Positions 1 to 5,630 of a stretch of 5,630 nucleotides of DNA are shown one piece after another (the stretch's first letter is position 1; each line of letters opens with the position of its first letter). Source of the stretch: Phycisphaerales bacterium UBA3158 (GTDB lineage: Bacteria > Planctomycetota > Phycisphaerae > Phycisphaerales > SM1A02); contig DEYM01000110.1 of assembly GCA_002364555.1 (NCBI GenBank), forward strand, positions 1 to 5,630. The letters run 5' to 3'. The notes beneath the pieces are model-generated. The model saw only the letters and a program-made list of their open reading frames with translations, searched no databases and had not been told where the DNA came from. The translations under genes were made by a program, and so were the position numbers.

Positions 1-1907
1 TCGCGATCAGGCGTCCTCCATGCATTGTCCGTTGACCTCAGGACGAGCATGGAATCACGAACATCGGCTTCCGATATCTCCTGGGGAAGCGCTCTCTGCA
101 GATCACGAAGCAGGATGACGTAGACACCGCATCGAGCACCGCTTCGAATGATGCCCTGGAGTCGTCTGCTCGCCTTGTCGCTCAGATTGACGGGAAAGTC
201 GGCCATGACGAGGAACCGGTACGGTTCGGCGATCTGTCCCGCGTTCCTGTTGTAGTCGTCAATGGTGGCGTATTCGTTTCGAAGATACTTCTGGATGACT
301 TCCTCCATGTGTTCAGTCAGGTTGAGAAGCTGTTCTTCGATATGGCGTTCCTCGGTATAGATGCGTTCGAGTATTCGACCCTCGTCCGAATCGGCGAGAT
401 GCATGAACGCCGCGAAACTCTCGCCCAGGCCCACGGGGTCGATGATGGTCAGCGAGGCCTTGCCGGCCGGTATCGACGCCATCAGTCTGAGCATGTAGGA
501 GCGTGTCGCCGCCAACGCCTCGTTCCTGTTGTCCGCCCTGTACTCGAACATGATCGAGACGTCGTGGGGGAGATGGGCCGACAGCGGAAGCGTGGCCTTC
601 TCCGGTCCATCCCATTCAAGATCCGTCAGGTCGAGCACCGGTTGGAACAGCTCGTCGATATCGATGTCGATTTCGCCGATGGTCGCTATGAATGAGGCAT
701 CGTTTTCGTCAGACCAGTCCTGCCATGTGGAGTTGTTCCAGTCCAATGGAGAGACATCCCGGATGCCGCTGAGGAGTTCGAGTTCATTCTTGAATCGATC
801 GGTTTCATCCTTCCAGTTGATCGCCAGTTCACTCGTGGTCTCGTTGAAGGTCTTTGTCGTCTCTGTGATCCGGGATTCGGTTTCATCGTTGAGCTTGTCT
901 ATTGCTTGCTCATATCGGGTTCGAAGCCGAACCATCAGGTTGCGGGACTCCAGCTCGATGTCGTCACGATCCTTCTCATGCATCTCCCGGGCCATCCCGA
1001 CTTTCTTCTCGTAGCTGATTTCAAGTTTTTCATGGCGTCGATTCTTTCTCTTCTCGACCACCTCGATACTTGGTGAGATATGCTCCTTGGCCCGGTTCAC
1101 CTTCAGATTCAGCAATTCGGAAGCCTCGTCGCAGATCCTCTGGTGGGTCTCCTCGGCCTCGGCTAGAAGTCGTCTTGCCACTTCCCTGAGAAACATCACC
1201 CGCTGTCCATCACGATTGGCTCGTCTGGACCGTCGCAGCTTTTCAATGGGAAGTTTCCACGGTTTGGCCCACGAAGAGCCGGCATGAAAGGAACTGATCT
1301 CCTTGAGTTCCTCCAGGATCACGGCCAGATCCATATCCTCGGATTCTCCATCGAGGTTCTCCGAGGGGGTCATCTTCGATGGAAGCAGTTGCTTGAGGGA
1401 TTCGGAGACGCTGTCTATCTCGGCGAACAAGCCGACCGATGTCCTCAGTTCCTTCTTGGCCAGGGTGATCGTCTGTTCATACTTGCCTTCCGCAACCCAT
1501 TCCTCCGACTCGATCTTGGATGTGGCGCTGCTTCCAGACGAGTGGGCTTCGGTATCGATTGCGGTTTCCCTGTCCTCAAGCTGTCTCTTGAGCCTCGCCA
1601 GACGATGTGTGTACTTGTCCTCGGTCTGCCTCAGCTTGAACTGGAGCGAGTTCTTCGCATCATCGACTTCCATCTCGAATTCAGTGGTCAGCGTCTTGGT
1701 CACCTCACGCGCCCTGAGATTCGCTTCGGATACCAGGCGATCCCTTCTGGCCAACGCTTCGGTGAATCCACTGCTCGTGCCGCTGGACGTTGTCCGGATC
1801 GACAGGATCAGATCGATGGTTCGACTCAATGGTGATTGACTGGTTGATGGCTTCATTGGGTGATCTGGAAGGTGGCTCTTTTCAGATGGTTCTGAATCTT
1901 CATTCAT
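1..1907 (-). CDS. FtsK/SpoIIIE-type ATPase of a type VII-like system, N-terminal 635 residues (3' end outside window)
   Basis: The frame is open from an ATG at 1907 to the left edge, giving 635 residues and no stop, so the C-terminal part is missing. There is no signal peptide or membrane helix. Residues about 54-121 and 240-385 are Glu/Lys/Arg-rich heptad-like helices, probably coiled coils. Residues about 406-455 form a beta-rich lead-in. Residues about 454-605 follow the order of an FtsK core: a helix where the P-loop helix should be, LTIIDPVGLG (486-495, compare FtsK IMIDPK), a helix with KYLRNEYATIDDYN (compare RNLAGYN), RFLVMADFP (compare VVLVDEFADL) and SGARCGVYVI (compare ARAAGIHLVLATQ). 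The Walker A loop is absent and the Walker B DE is changed to AD, so this copy looks catalytically dead; an active FtsK domain is expected further on. It overlaps the preceding gene by 8 bp. The start at 1907 is preferred to the Met at 1856 because of this coupling, although its ribosome site is weak. By its neighbours, it probably powers export of the WXG100-type proteins. Family confidence is high; role is inferred. Confidence 0.85.
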   Translation of the reverse strand, partial: MNEDSEPSEKSHLPDHPMKPSTSQSPLSRTIDLILSIRTTSSGTSSGFTEALARRDRLVSEANLRAREVTKTLTTEFEMEVDDAKNSLQFKLRQTEDKYTHRLARLKRQLEDRETAIDTEAHSSGSSATSKIESEEWVAEGKYEQTITLAKKELRTSVGLFAEIDSVSESLKQLLPSKMTPSENLDGESEDMDLAVILEELKEISSFHAGSSWAKPWKLPIEKLRRSRRANRDGQRVMFLREVARRLLAEAEETHQRICDEASELLNLKVNRAKEHISPSIEVVEKRKNRRHEKLEISYEKKVGMAREMHEKDRDDIELESRNLMVRLRTRYEQAIDKLNDETESRITETTKTFNETTSELAINWKDETDRFKNELELLSGIRDVSPLDWNNSTWQDWSDENDASFIATIGEIDIDIDELFQPVLDLTDLEWDGPEKATLPLSAHLPHDVSIMFEYRADNRNEALAATRSYMLRLMASIPAGKASLTIIDPVGLGESFAAFMHLADSDEGRILERIYTEERHIEEQLLNLTEHMEEVIQKYLRNEYATIDDYNRNAGQIAEPYRFLVMADFPVNLSDKASRRLQGIIRSGARCGVYVILLRDLQRALPQEISEADVRDSMLVLRSTDNAWRTPDR

Positions 1908-2175
1908 TCACTTCGGGGTCCGACCGGCGTGATCGTCTTTCTCCGTACGGCGCATCATCATGGGTCGCCAACTCCTGAACAGCCGTTTCAAGCACCTTGT
2001 GCATCTGCTCGCTCGCGATGACGGCGTTTCGAACCTCGCTATCCAGATGCACGATGTATTTCTTGTTGATGCCATCGTAGATGGGGTCGTTCCAATGTTC
2101 CTTGAGCATCTGCCATCGCGTGACGAGTCTCTGTGAACTGACGAATATCTGCTGTGCGGAGGCATTGAGACTCAT
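1900..2175 (-). CDS. Small helical-hairpin protein, WXG100-like (91 aa)
   Basis: This 91-residue protein is not a family I can name with certainty. Residues 5-27 and 31-70 look like two amphipathic helices joined by a short turn with W28-N29-D30. That is the layout of ESAT-6/WXG100 proteins, in which a W-x-G turn links two helices. The following helix (Y39-I41, L44, V48, V52, M58, L62, V65, L69) has hydrophobic spacing suited to packing in a helical dimer. The last 20 residues are charged, rich in Arg and Asp/Glu, and probably disordered. There is no signal peptide, cysteine or membrane helix. Its ATG overlaps the stop of the upstream gene (ATGA), and its own stop overlaps the start of the FtsK-like gene by 8 bp, so it is very likely made together with both. 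Likely role: partner or substrate of the ATPase, possibly pairing with the 90-residue WXG100 protein. The gene is secure; the WXG100 assignment is inference. Confidence 0.75.
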   Translation of the reverse strand: MSLNASAQQIFVSSQRLVTRWQMLKEHWNDPIYDGINKKYIVHLDSEVRNAVIASEQMHKVLETAVQELATHDDAPYGERRSRRSDPEVNE

Positions 2176-2801
2176 GGCTGTCCATCCATTTCTCCGGTTT
2201 CATCCGTGTCGTTGAGACTGTCCGTTCCAGACTCGTCGTCGATGGTTTCGCCGCTTCTGCTGAAATGATCCGCCTCATCCTGTCTGTCCGATGCCCATTG
2301 CTCGAATTCACCCGGGTTGGGCGACAGTCTGAGATAGGAGTCCAGATGATCGGCCAGAATCTTGAGCATGGATGCCAGCTTCGACATCTCGTCGCCGGCT
2401 GAATTCGACAGTGATCGAAGCCCGCTCTGCATCAGCATCGATTCCTTCGAGATAACCGAGCCCCATTTCTTGAGGTCTCGTATTCGGTCCATCGTCATCT
2501 GCTGCTTGGCCTTCGCCCGATTGAGTGCCTTGCGTTGATCGGCGAACATGCGTGGACTTTCGTCCGGTCTGGAGATCTTCGCTCTTTCCAGATCGCTTCG
2601 GGCGTTGTTGACTTCGGACTCGACCTTTCGACTTCTGATTTTCCAGATGGGTGGTTGTTCGAGTGTGATCCATGCCTCCATCCTGCGGACTTCCTTATGC
2701 ATGGAGTCGAGCTCCCTGAGCGCGACCTGCTGGAATTCGCGGATGTCGGCTCGAAAGGAATCGAGCAACTCGACGTTCTGGATGTTGGCTTGCTTTCCCA
2801 T
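2172..2801 (-). CDS. All-helical protein with acidic C-terminal tail, type VII-like locus component (209 aa)
   Basis: The protein is predominantly helical from residue 8 to about 160. Its helices are charged and rich in Lys, Arg and Glu, with conspicuous tryptophans at W44, W53 (in PPIW) and W113. Residues 61-75 and 88-112 look like long amphipathic or coiled-coil helices. Residues 175-206 form an acidic, Ser/Thr/Asp-rich tail that is probably disordered. No signal peptide, membrane segment, cysteine or catalytic motif is visible. I have a general memory of similar unnamed proteins beside FtsK-like ATPases in planctomycetes, but I cannot give a family name. The gene starts 7 bp after the WXG100 stop, with an AGGGA ribosome-like site inside the end of that gene, and its stop overlaps the next start by ATGA. 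Its position between two WXG100-like genes suggests a substrate, an adaptor or a chaperone. The function is unknown. Confidence 0.8.
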   Translation of the reverse strand: MGKQANIQNVELLDSFRADIREFQQVALRELDSMHKEVRRMEAWITLEQPPIWKIRSRKVESEVNNARSDLERAKISRPDESPRMFADQRKALNRAKAKQQMTMDRIRDLKKWGSVISKESMLMQSGLRSLSNSAGDEMSKLASMLKILADHLDSYLRLSPNPGEFEQWASDRQDEADHFSRSGETIDDESGTDSLNDTDETGEMDGQP

Positions 2802-2808
2802 GGCGTGA

Positions 2809-3081
2809 TCATCCCTGGTCGAGATATTCCTGGGCCTTCTCCGCTTTTCGCATCAGATAGGGGACATGATCCTCCGTTGCCTTGCTGAATCTGGTGATGG
2901 CCCGGAGTGTCTGCTCGAATTCCTGCTGGAACTTGTGATGCTCCTGATCCCGCCATGTCTGACCGAGTGCATTCATTCTCGCATTGATCAGATTCATGCC
3001 TTTATCCAGTTCCTCGCGGAAGCGGCCAAGGTCTCTGGCAAACCGTTTCAATTCCTCAGGATCAATGATGGCTTTGGCCAT
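2809..3081 (-). CDS. WXG100-family (ESAT-6-like) protein, W-x-D variant (90 aa)
   Basis: Length, all-helical content and central motif fit the WXG100 superfamily of small type VII secretion substrates, which usually have about 100 residues and form helical-hairpin dimers. Helix 1 spans residues about 7-38 (DPEELKRFARDLGRFREEL at 7-25). The turn is LGQTWRDQEHHKF (39-51), with W43-R44-D45 in place of W-x-G. Helix 2 runs from about 46 to 88 with a regular hydrophobic spacing (F51, F55, L59, I62, F65, V73, L76, A80, Y86). There is no signal peptide or membrane helix, as expected for the family. A canonical C-terminal YxxxD/E-type signal is not clear; EYLDQ near the end is the nearest thing. The ATG at 3081 is supported by a strong AGGAGG site just upstream. 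It is the first gene of the tightly coupled block that ends in the FtsK-like ATPase, the expected partner for such a protein. Confidence 0.85.
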   Translation of the reverse strand: MAKAIIDPEELKRFARDLGRFREELDKGMNLINARMNALGQTWRDQEHHKFQQEFEQTLRAITRFSKATEDHVPYLMRKAEKAQEYLDQG

Positions 3082-3083
3082 GG

Positions 3084-3091
3084 CTCCTCCT
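3084..3091 (-). promoter_or_regulatory. Strong Shine-Dalgarno of the WXG100 gene
   Basis: On the minus strand the bases AAGGAGGAG sit just ahead of the ATG at 3081. This is close to a perfect anti-16S match, fixes the start codon, and is the best ribosome site in the window. It suggests high expression, as is common for WXG100 proteins. Confidence 0.75.
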
Positions 3092-3103
3092 TGTTCATGT
3101 CTG

Positions 3104-3131
3104 AGTATAGGTGCTTACATGGGTCATTGAA
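3104..3131 (-). promoter_or_regulatory. Possible internal promoter ahead of the WXG100 gene
   Basis: The 42-bp gap between the bactofilin-like stop and the WXG100 start carries TATACT (3109 down to 3104), one mismatch from the consensus -10 box. A TTCAAT at 3131 down to 3126 lies 16 bp upstream as a poor -35 box and overlaps the stop codon of the preceding gene. A transcript starting near 3097 would have a very short leader that still contains the Shine-Dalgarno. One good hexamer can occur by chance, so this is only a candidate for separate expression of the left block. Confidence 0.25.
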
Positions 3132-3666
3132 CCGGTCGAGGTTCTCCGGCATCCGTGTTCGTGGATTGAGCGGCAGAGGCGTTTGAATTCGAGTTTTCGA
3201 AGAGTCTCGTCCATGTTCCGCTGATCTCGCCATCGACCCTGCCACGAATGACGACGTTCTTCGCCATCGTCACATTCAGATTCCCATTGATGATGCCGTC
3301 TTCGGCAATCTCGATGTCATTACCGAGGAAGGCGACATCACCTTCGACGATTCCTCCGATGACGGCGTCATTCGAAATGAGTGCCAGATCGGCAAGGGAG
3401 CCTTTTTCGATCAGGATCGAATGCTTGCCGTAGATGTACGTATCCACCTGGACCGGTTCAGAGATCACGACGTCGGCTCCTTCCACAAGCGCATAGCCGG
3501 CGTCCAGATAGCCGTCCTCGAAATCGGACACGGTCGCCCAGATCTGCCAAAAGCCGTAGAACACAACGCTTCCACCGATCAGAACGAGTCCAGCCAGCAG
3601 AAGGCATCCGGAACTGAGCCCCTTGTTCTCTGGTGTGCCGTGCTCCATTGTCGGATGGTCTGTCAT
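3124..3666 (-). CDS. Membrane-anchored bactofilin-like (polymer-forming) protein (180 aa)
   Basis: Residues 18-44 form one hydrophobic helix (CLLLAGLVLIGGSVVFYGFW at 21-40), preceded by a short polar N-terminus, so the protein is probably membrane-anchored. Residues about 60-152 consist of short beta strands separated by Gly/Asp turns at five- to seven-residue intervals (AVIGGIVEGDV, IEIAEDGIINGNL, VVIRGRVDGEIS). This is the pattern of bactofilins and related right-handed beta-helix proteins that polymerise at membranes. The tail from 155 is Asn/Ser/Thr-rich and probably disordered. The ATG at 3666 is chosen because GGAGAA lies 6 nt upstream and because it overlaps the stop of the preceding gene as ATGA. 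The frame is open further up to 3861, but that stretch lies inside the preceding gene. C21 is not a convincing lipobox cysteine because the hydrophobic stretch follows it instead of preceding it. It may be a scaffold at the membrane; alternatively it is an unrelated beta-solenoid. Family call is moderate. Confidence 0.7.
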   Translation of the reverse strand: MTDHPTMEHGTPENKGLSSGCLLLAGLVLIGGSVVFYGFWQIWATVSDFEDGYLDAGYALVEGADVVISEPVQVDTYIYGKHSILIEKGSLADLALISNDAVIGGIVEGDVAFLGNDIEIAEDGIINGNLNVTMAKNVVIRGRVDGEISGTWTRLFENSNSNASAAQSTNTDAGEPRPVQ

Positions 3667-4193
3667 GGGTGTTTCTCCAGGCGGTTGTTCGGCTTTCTTC
3701 TCTGAAGCCATTGATTCAACGTCATGAGTAGCAGGGCGATTCCCGGGAAAACGAACCATGGCCACATGTCCAGTATCGGAGGCAATGGCGGACCGGCTTC
3801 GAAAGTGAACTTGACTCTGGATTCGAGATCCTCGTCCATCACGGAAGTCTCCACGGTCCATTCTCCGGATTCAGGGAGATCGAACTTGGCACTGTAGAGA
3901 AGAAGGTTGGTGGCTGTCTCACGTGTGGCCTCGACCAGCATCGAACTGACGTTGTCGTTCTCATGCTCCAGGAACATCGAGATGGTTGCATCCAGGACAG
4001 GTGTATCACTCTCGGCCTCCTGGACCATGACGGACAGATCGACCAGACCCACGCGCAACGGGGTCGGCTCGGAGAACACGGTGATTCTGTAGGGCCCCCG
4101 GACGCTCGAGATGCGGACGATTCCACTGTCTGCCTGAGCGATGGATGAGACCAGGAGAATCGTCGCCGGAATGAGCAACCTGATGAGTGTCAT
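3663..4193 (-). CDS. Exported, C-terminally anchored beta-domain protein, FixH/YtkA-like (176 aa)
   Basis: Residues 1-21 are a clear signal peptide with a likely signal peptidase I site after A-Q-A (19-21). Residues about 25-130 are beta-rich and end in SGEWTVETSV (109-118), which resembles the pattern near the end of FixH/YtkA-type immunoglobulin-like domains. Residues 144-162 (WPWFVFPGIALLLMTLNQW) form a membrane helix followed by QRRK, so the domain should face the periplasm with a short cytoplasmic tail. No cysteine or clear metal-binding cluster is seen. The gene starts 30 bp after the iron-sulfur membrane protein and ends in an ATGA overlap with the bactofilin-like gene. In the fix/cco clusters, FixH accompanies the iron-sulfur protein FixG, so its place behind an iron-sulfur membrane protein suggests a helper of a redox or metal-handling complex. 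The domain call is tentative, based on pattern only; the start at 4193 is supported by the signal peptide. Confidence 0.75.
   Translation of the reverse strand: MTLIRLLIPATILLVSSIAQADSGIVRISSVRGPYRITVFSEPTPLRVGLVDLSVMVQEAESDTPVLDATISMFLEHENDNVSSMLVEATRETATNLLLYSAKFDLPESGEWTVETSVMDEDLESRVKFTFEAGPPLPPILDMWPWFVFPGIALLLMTLNQWLQRRKPNNRLEKHP
3673..3678 (-). promoter_or_regulatory. Shine-Dalgarno deciding the start of the bactofilin-like gene
   Basis: GGAGAA on the minus strand lies 6 nt ahead of the ATG at 3666. It selects this Met over three in-frame upstream ATG codons within the preceding gene. Confidence 0.6.
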
Positions 4194-4223
4194 GAGTCAG
4201 AAGCCTATCACCCGGGGGGGATC

Positions 4224-5630
4224 TCAGGATGGCATGGTTCCTCTCATCTCCATCGGCTGGAAGATGATCCAGACACCCGTGAACCAGAGTGCCGCTGTCA
4301 GTACCGCCCAGGGCAACCATGCGGCAAGTTCGCTCGCGAAACGTCTGGTCAGTTGGCGAGCCAGCTTGTATTGAAGCCAGATGCTGACCAGAAGCCCCAC
4401 GTCCAGAATGAGCAGTTCCAGCGGAATGAGCCATGAAGGCGCCGGCCCACAGCAGGACAGGGCCCAGACGGGTTCCCCGAGCATCGTGGAGCCCATGTCC
4501 TCGGCGGCACGCTGGACCGATGGAATGATCGTGCCCCAGCTGGTGAAGAGATGGAAGAGCATGTGCACCAGCCACATCGCGAAACCGATCGGAACCAGCG
4601 TCATCGTGAACCGGATGGCGGCCTGTTTCCAGCTGCAACCCATGTCGGAGAGTCCATGGGATGCATTCGTCACCAGCGTTATGAGCACCAGTGGCAAGAG
4701 CAGAAGTCCCAGGAGCAACGATGTCGAGATGACCCACCAGCTCTGAATGCCGATTGAATCCGCTAGCTGGTCCTGCCATTGTAGTACCGGTCCGACCATG
4801 CCCAGTGCGTTGACGAATGCGCCGAACACGAGAACGGCAACCATCGCCATGACATCCCATCGATTCGAGATCTTTCTCAACGATGATCGCCATCGATCGT
4901 CAATCAGCTCCGAAGGCCCTGAACGCGGCATGATTCCGATGTTGTCATGAGGGCATGCCTGCACGCAGTCCAGGCACCAGGTGCAATCCATGCCGCCTCT
5001 CTTCTTGGGGAGAAAGAGGTCCAGTTCGCATCCTCTCTGCTGTTCATTGCCTCGAATGCAATCGTAGGTAGAGCATTCGTCGCATCCCTTTTTCTCCCGT
5101 ATGCGAACCTCCAGCGGAGAGATGGTCGATTGCACGAAATGAAACTGTCCGATCGGGCAGACGTACTTGCAGAAGGAGGCGCCCTTGAAGATGGCGTCGA
5201 CGGCCATCGCCAGGACGAAGTAGGTGATCACGATCCAGGCAGTCCACCACGGCGTGTTCCAGAGGCTGAAGGCTTCATAGGACCAGAGGAAGAGAATCAG
5301 CAGAGCGACAGCGAGCCATTTGCTTCGAAGTGCATGAGGCCATCTGAATCGTCCACCACCTATTTTCTTGGCGAGTTCCCGAGGCAGCATGAACGGGCAG
5401 GCGAAGCAGAACAGGTTGCCGGCGATCAGAAGGGCCAGAACGACGAAGCCTCGCCAGTGAATCCAGGGAAGGACACCGGCCAGATTCATAGGGCTTATCT
5501 GTGGCCCAAGCAGGCCATCGAGGATCACTGCCAACGCCAGTAGCAGCATCACGGATTGCATGGTCCGTCTGAAGACTCTGTGCCTCAGGACGGATCCGAT
5601 GTAGGGGATTCGCAAGAGATCGAACCCGGG
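4224..5630 (-). CDS. Polytopic 4Fe-4S membrane protein, NapH/NosR C-domain type (5' end probably outside window)
   Basis: The frame stays open to the right edge. A TTG at 5615 could start it (463 residues; numbering below uses it), but no ribosome site precedes it and the frame continues upstream as PGFDL, so the true start is probably beyond the window. About nine membrane helices are seen (near 20-38, 57-76, 100-118, 121-143, 255-275, 291-316, 333-357, 397-415, 432-452). Cysteine motifs are CFACP (70-74), CKYVCP (149-154), C178-x2-C181-x4-C186-x9-C196, and the ferredoxin motif CTWCLDCVQACP (211-222). The last two should each hold one [4Fe-4S] cluster, on the cytoplasmic side between helices 4 and 5. 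CxxCP motifs at helix ends are typical of NapH, NosR and CcoG/FixG relatives, which pass electrons across or along the membrane. H351-x3-H355 in helix 7 and C388-C389 are extra candidate ligands. The real partner and substrate cannot be told from this sequence. The family is well supported; the specific function is not. Confidence 0.85.
   Translation of the reverse strand, partial: PGFDLLRIPYIGSVLRHRVFRRTMQSVMLLLALAVILDGLLGPQISPMNLAGVLPWIHWRGFVVLALLIAGNLFCFACPFMLPRELAKKIGGGRFRWPHALRSKWLAVALLILFLWSYEAFSLWNTPWWTAWIVITYFVLAMAVDAIFKGASFCKYVCPIGQFHFVQSTISPLEVRIREKKGCDECSTYDCIRGNEQQRGCELDLFLPKKRGGMDCTWCLDCVQACPHDNIGIMPRSGPSELIDDRWRSSLRKISNRWDVMAMVAVLVFGAFVNALGMVGPVLQWQDQLADSIGIQSWWVISTSLLLGLLLLPLVLITLVTNASHGLSDMGCSWKQAAIRFTMTLVPIGFAMWLVHMLFHLFTSWGTIIPSVQRAAEDMGSTMLGEPVWALSCCGPAPSWLIPLELLILDVGLLVSIWLQYKLARQLTRRFASELAAWLPWAVLTAALWFTGVWIIFQPMEMRGTMPS

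Noticed and set aside
1284..1839. Two plus-strand open frames of about 180 residues
   Set aside because: They are antisense to the FtsK-like frame, contain no recognisable motif, and that minus-strand frame is uninterrupted and family-consistent across them.
1853..1903. ATG at 1903 as a start for the FtsK-like gene (ATGA junction)
   Set aside because: That frame stops at 1853; the frame that continues to the window edge uses the ATG at 1907.
3667..3861. Upstream extension of the bactofilin-like frame, which would make a 245-residue protein
   Set aside because: The extra 65 residues overlap the preceding gene almost entirely, have low-complexity shadow-like composition, and the ATG at 3666 has a well-spaced ribosome site and an ATGA junction.
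4214..4220. Run of seven G between two genes, considered as a frameshift site or sequencing error
   Set aside because: It lies after the stop of the iron-sulfur protein and before the next start, so it does not alter any reading frame; no hairpin typical of a terminator was found around it.
4006..4893. A 295-residue minus-strand open frame in another phase
   Set aside because: It lies inside the iron-sulfur membrane protein gene and the following gene; its Gly/His/Arg-rich composition is typical of a shifted frame.
4947..5543. A 198-residue plus-strand open frame
   Set aside because: It is antisense to the cysteine-motif-bearing part of the iron-sulfur membrane protein and shows no domain of its own.

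Overview
The window is a compact, gene-dense piece of bacterial chromosome. All seven recognisable genes lie on the minus strand and are read from right to left. No tRNA, rRNA, CRISPR array, transposase or repeat was seen. The gene families suggest a Planctomycetota or other PVC-type bacterium. Two features point there: a non-membrane FtsK/SpoIIIE protein with a distinctive central block, and a four-gene set of small helical proteins plus that ATPase. This taxonomic call rests on remembered family resemblance, not on a search.

Right part (5630 to 3124): a membrane/redox block. It starts with a polytopic NapH/NosR-type iron-sulfur membrane protein whose 5' end is probably cut by the window edge. 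Next is a signal-peptide protein with one beta-sandwich-like domain (FixH/YtkA-like) and a C-terminal membrane anchor. Last is a small bactofilin-like protein with an N-terminal membrane helix and a beta-repeat domain. Spacings are 30 bp and a 4-bp ATGA overlap.

Left part (3081 to the left edge): a type VII secretion-like (WXG100/FtsK) block. In order it holds a 90-residue WXG100-family protein, a 209-residue all-helical protein with an acidic tail, a 91-residue second helical hairpin protein that looks WXG100-like, and the N-terminal 635 residues of a large FtsK/SpoIIIE-type ATPase that runs off the left edge. These four are tightly packed (7-bp gap, 4-bp overlap, 8-bp overlap), so they look translationally coupled. 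A 42-bp gap with a strong Shine-Dalgarno and a possible -10 box separates the two blocks.

The most interesting reading is that the left block is a minimal, divergent type VII-like module. It has W-x-D instead of W-x-G turns and an ATPase with no N-terminal membrane helices or FHA domains; instead it has long coiled coils followed by a degenerate (pseudo-ATPase) FtsK fold. None of the canonical EccB/D/E, MycP, EsaA, EssA or EssB partners lies in the window. The catalytic FtsK domain is expected just beyond the left edge and cannot be verified here.
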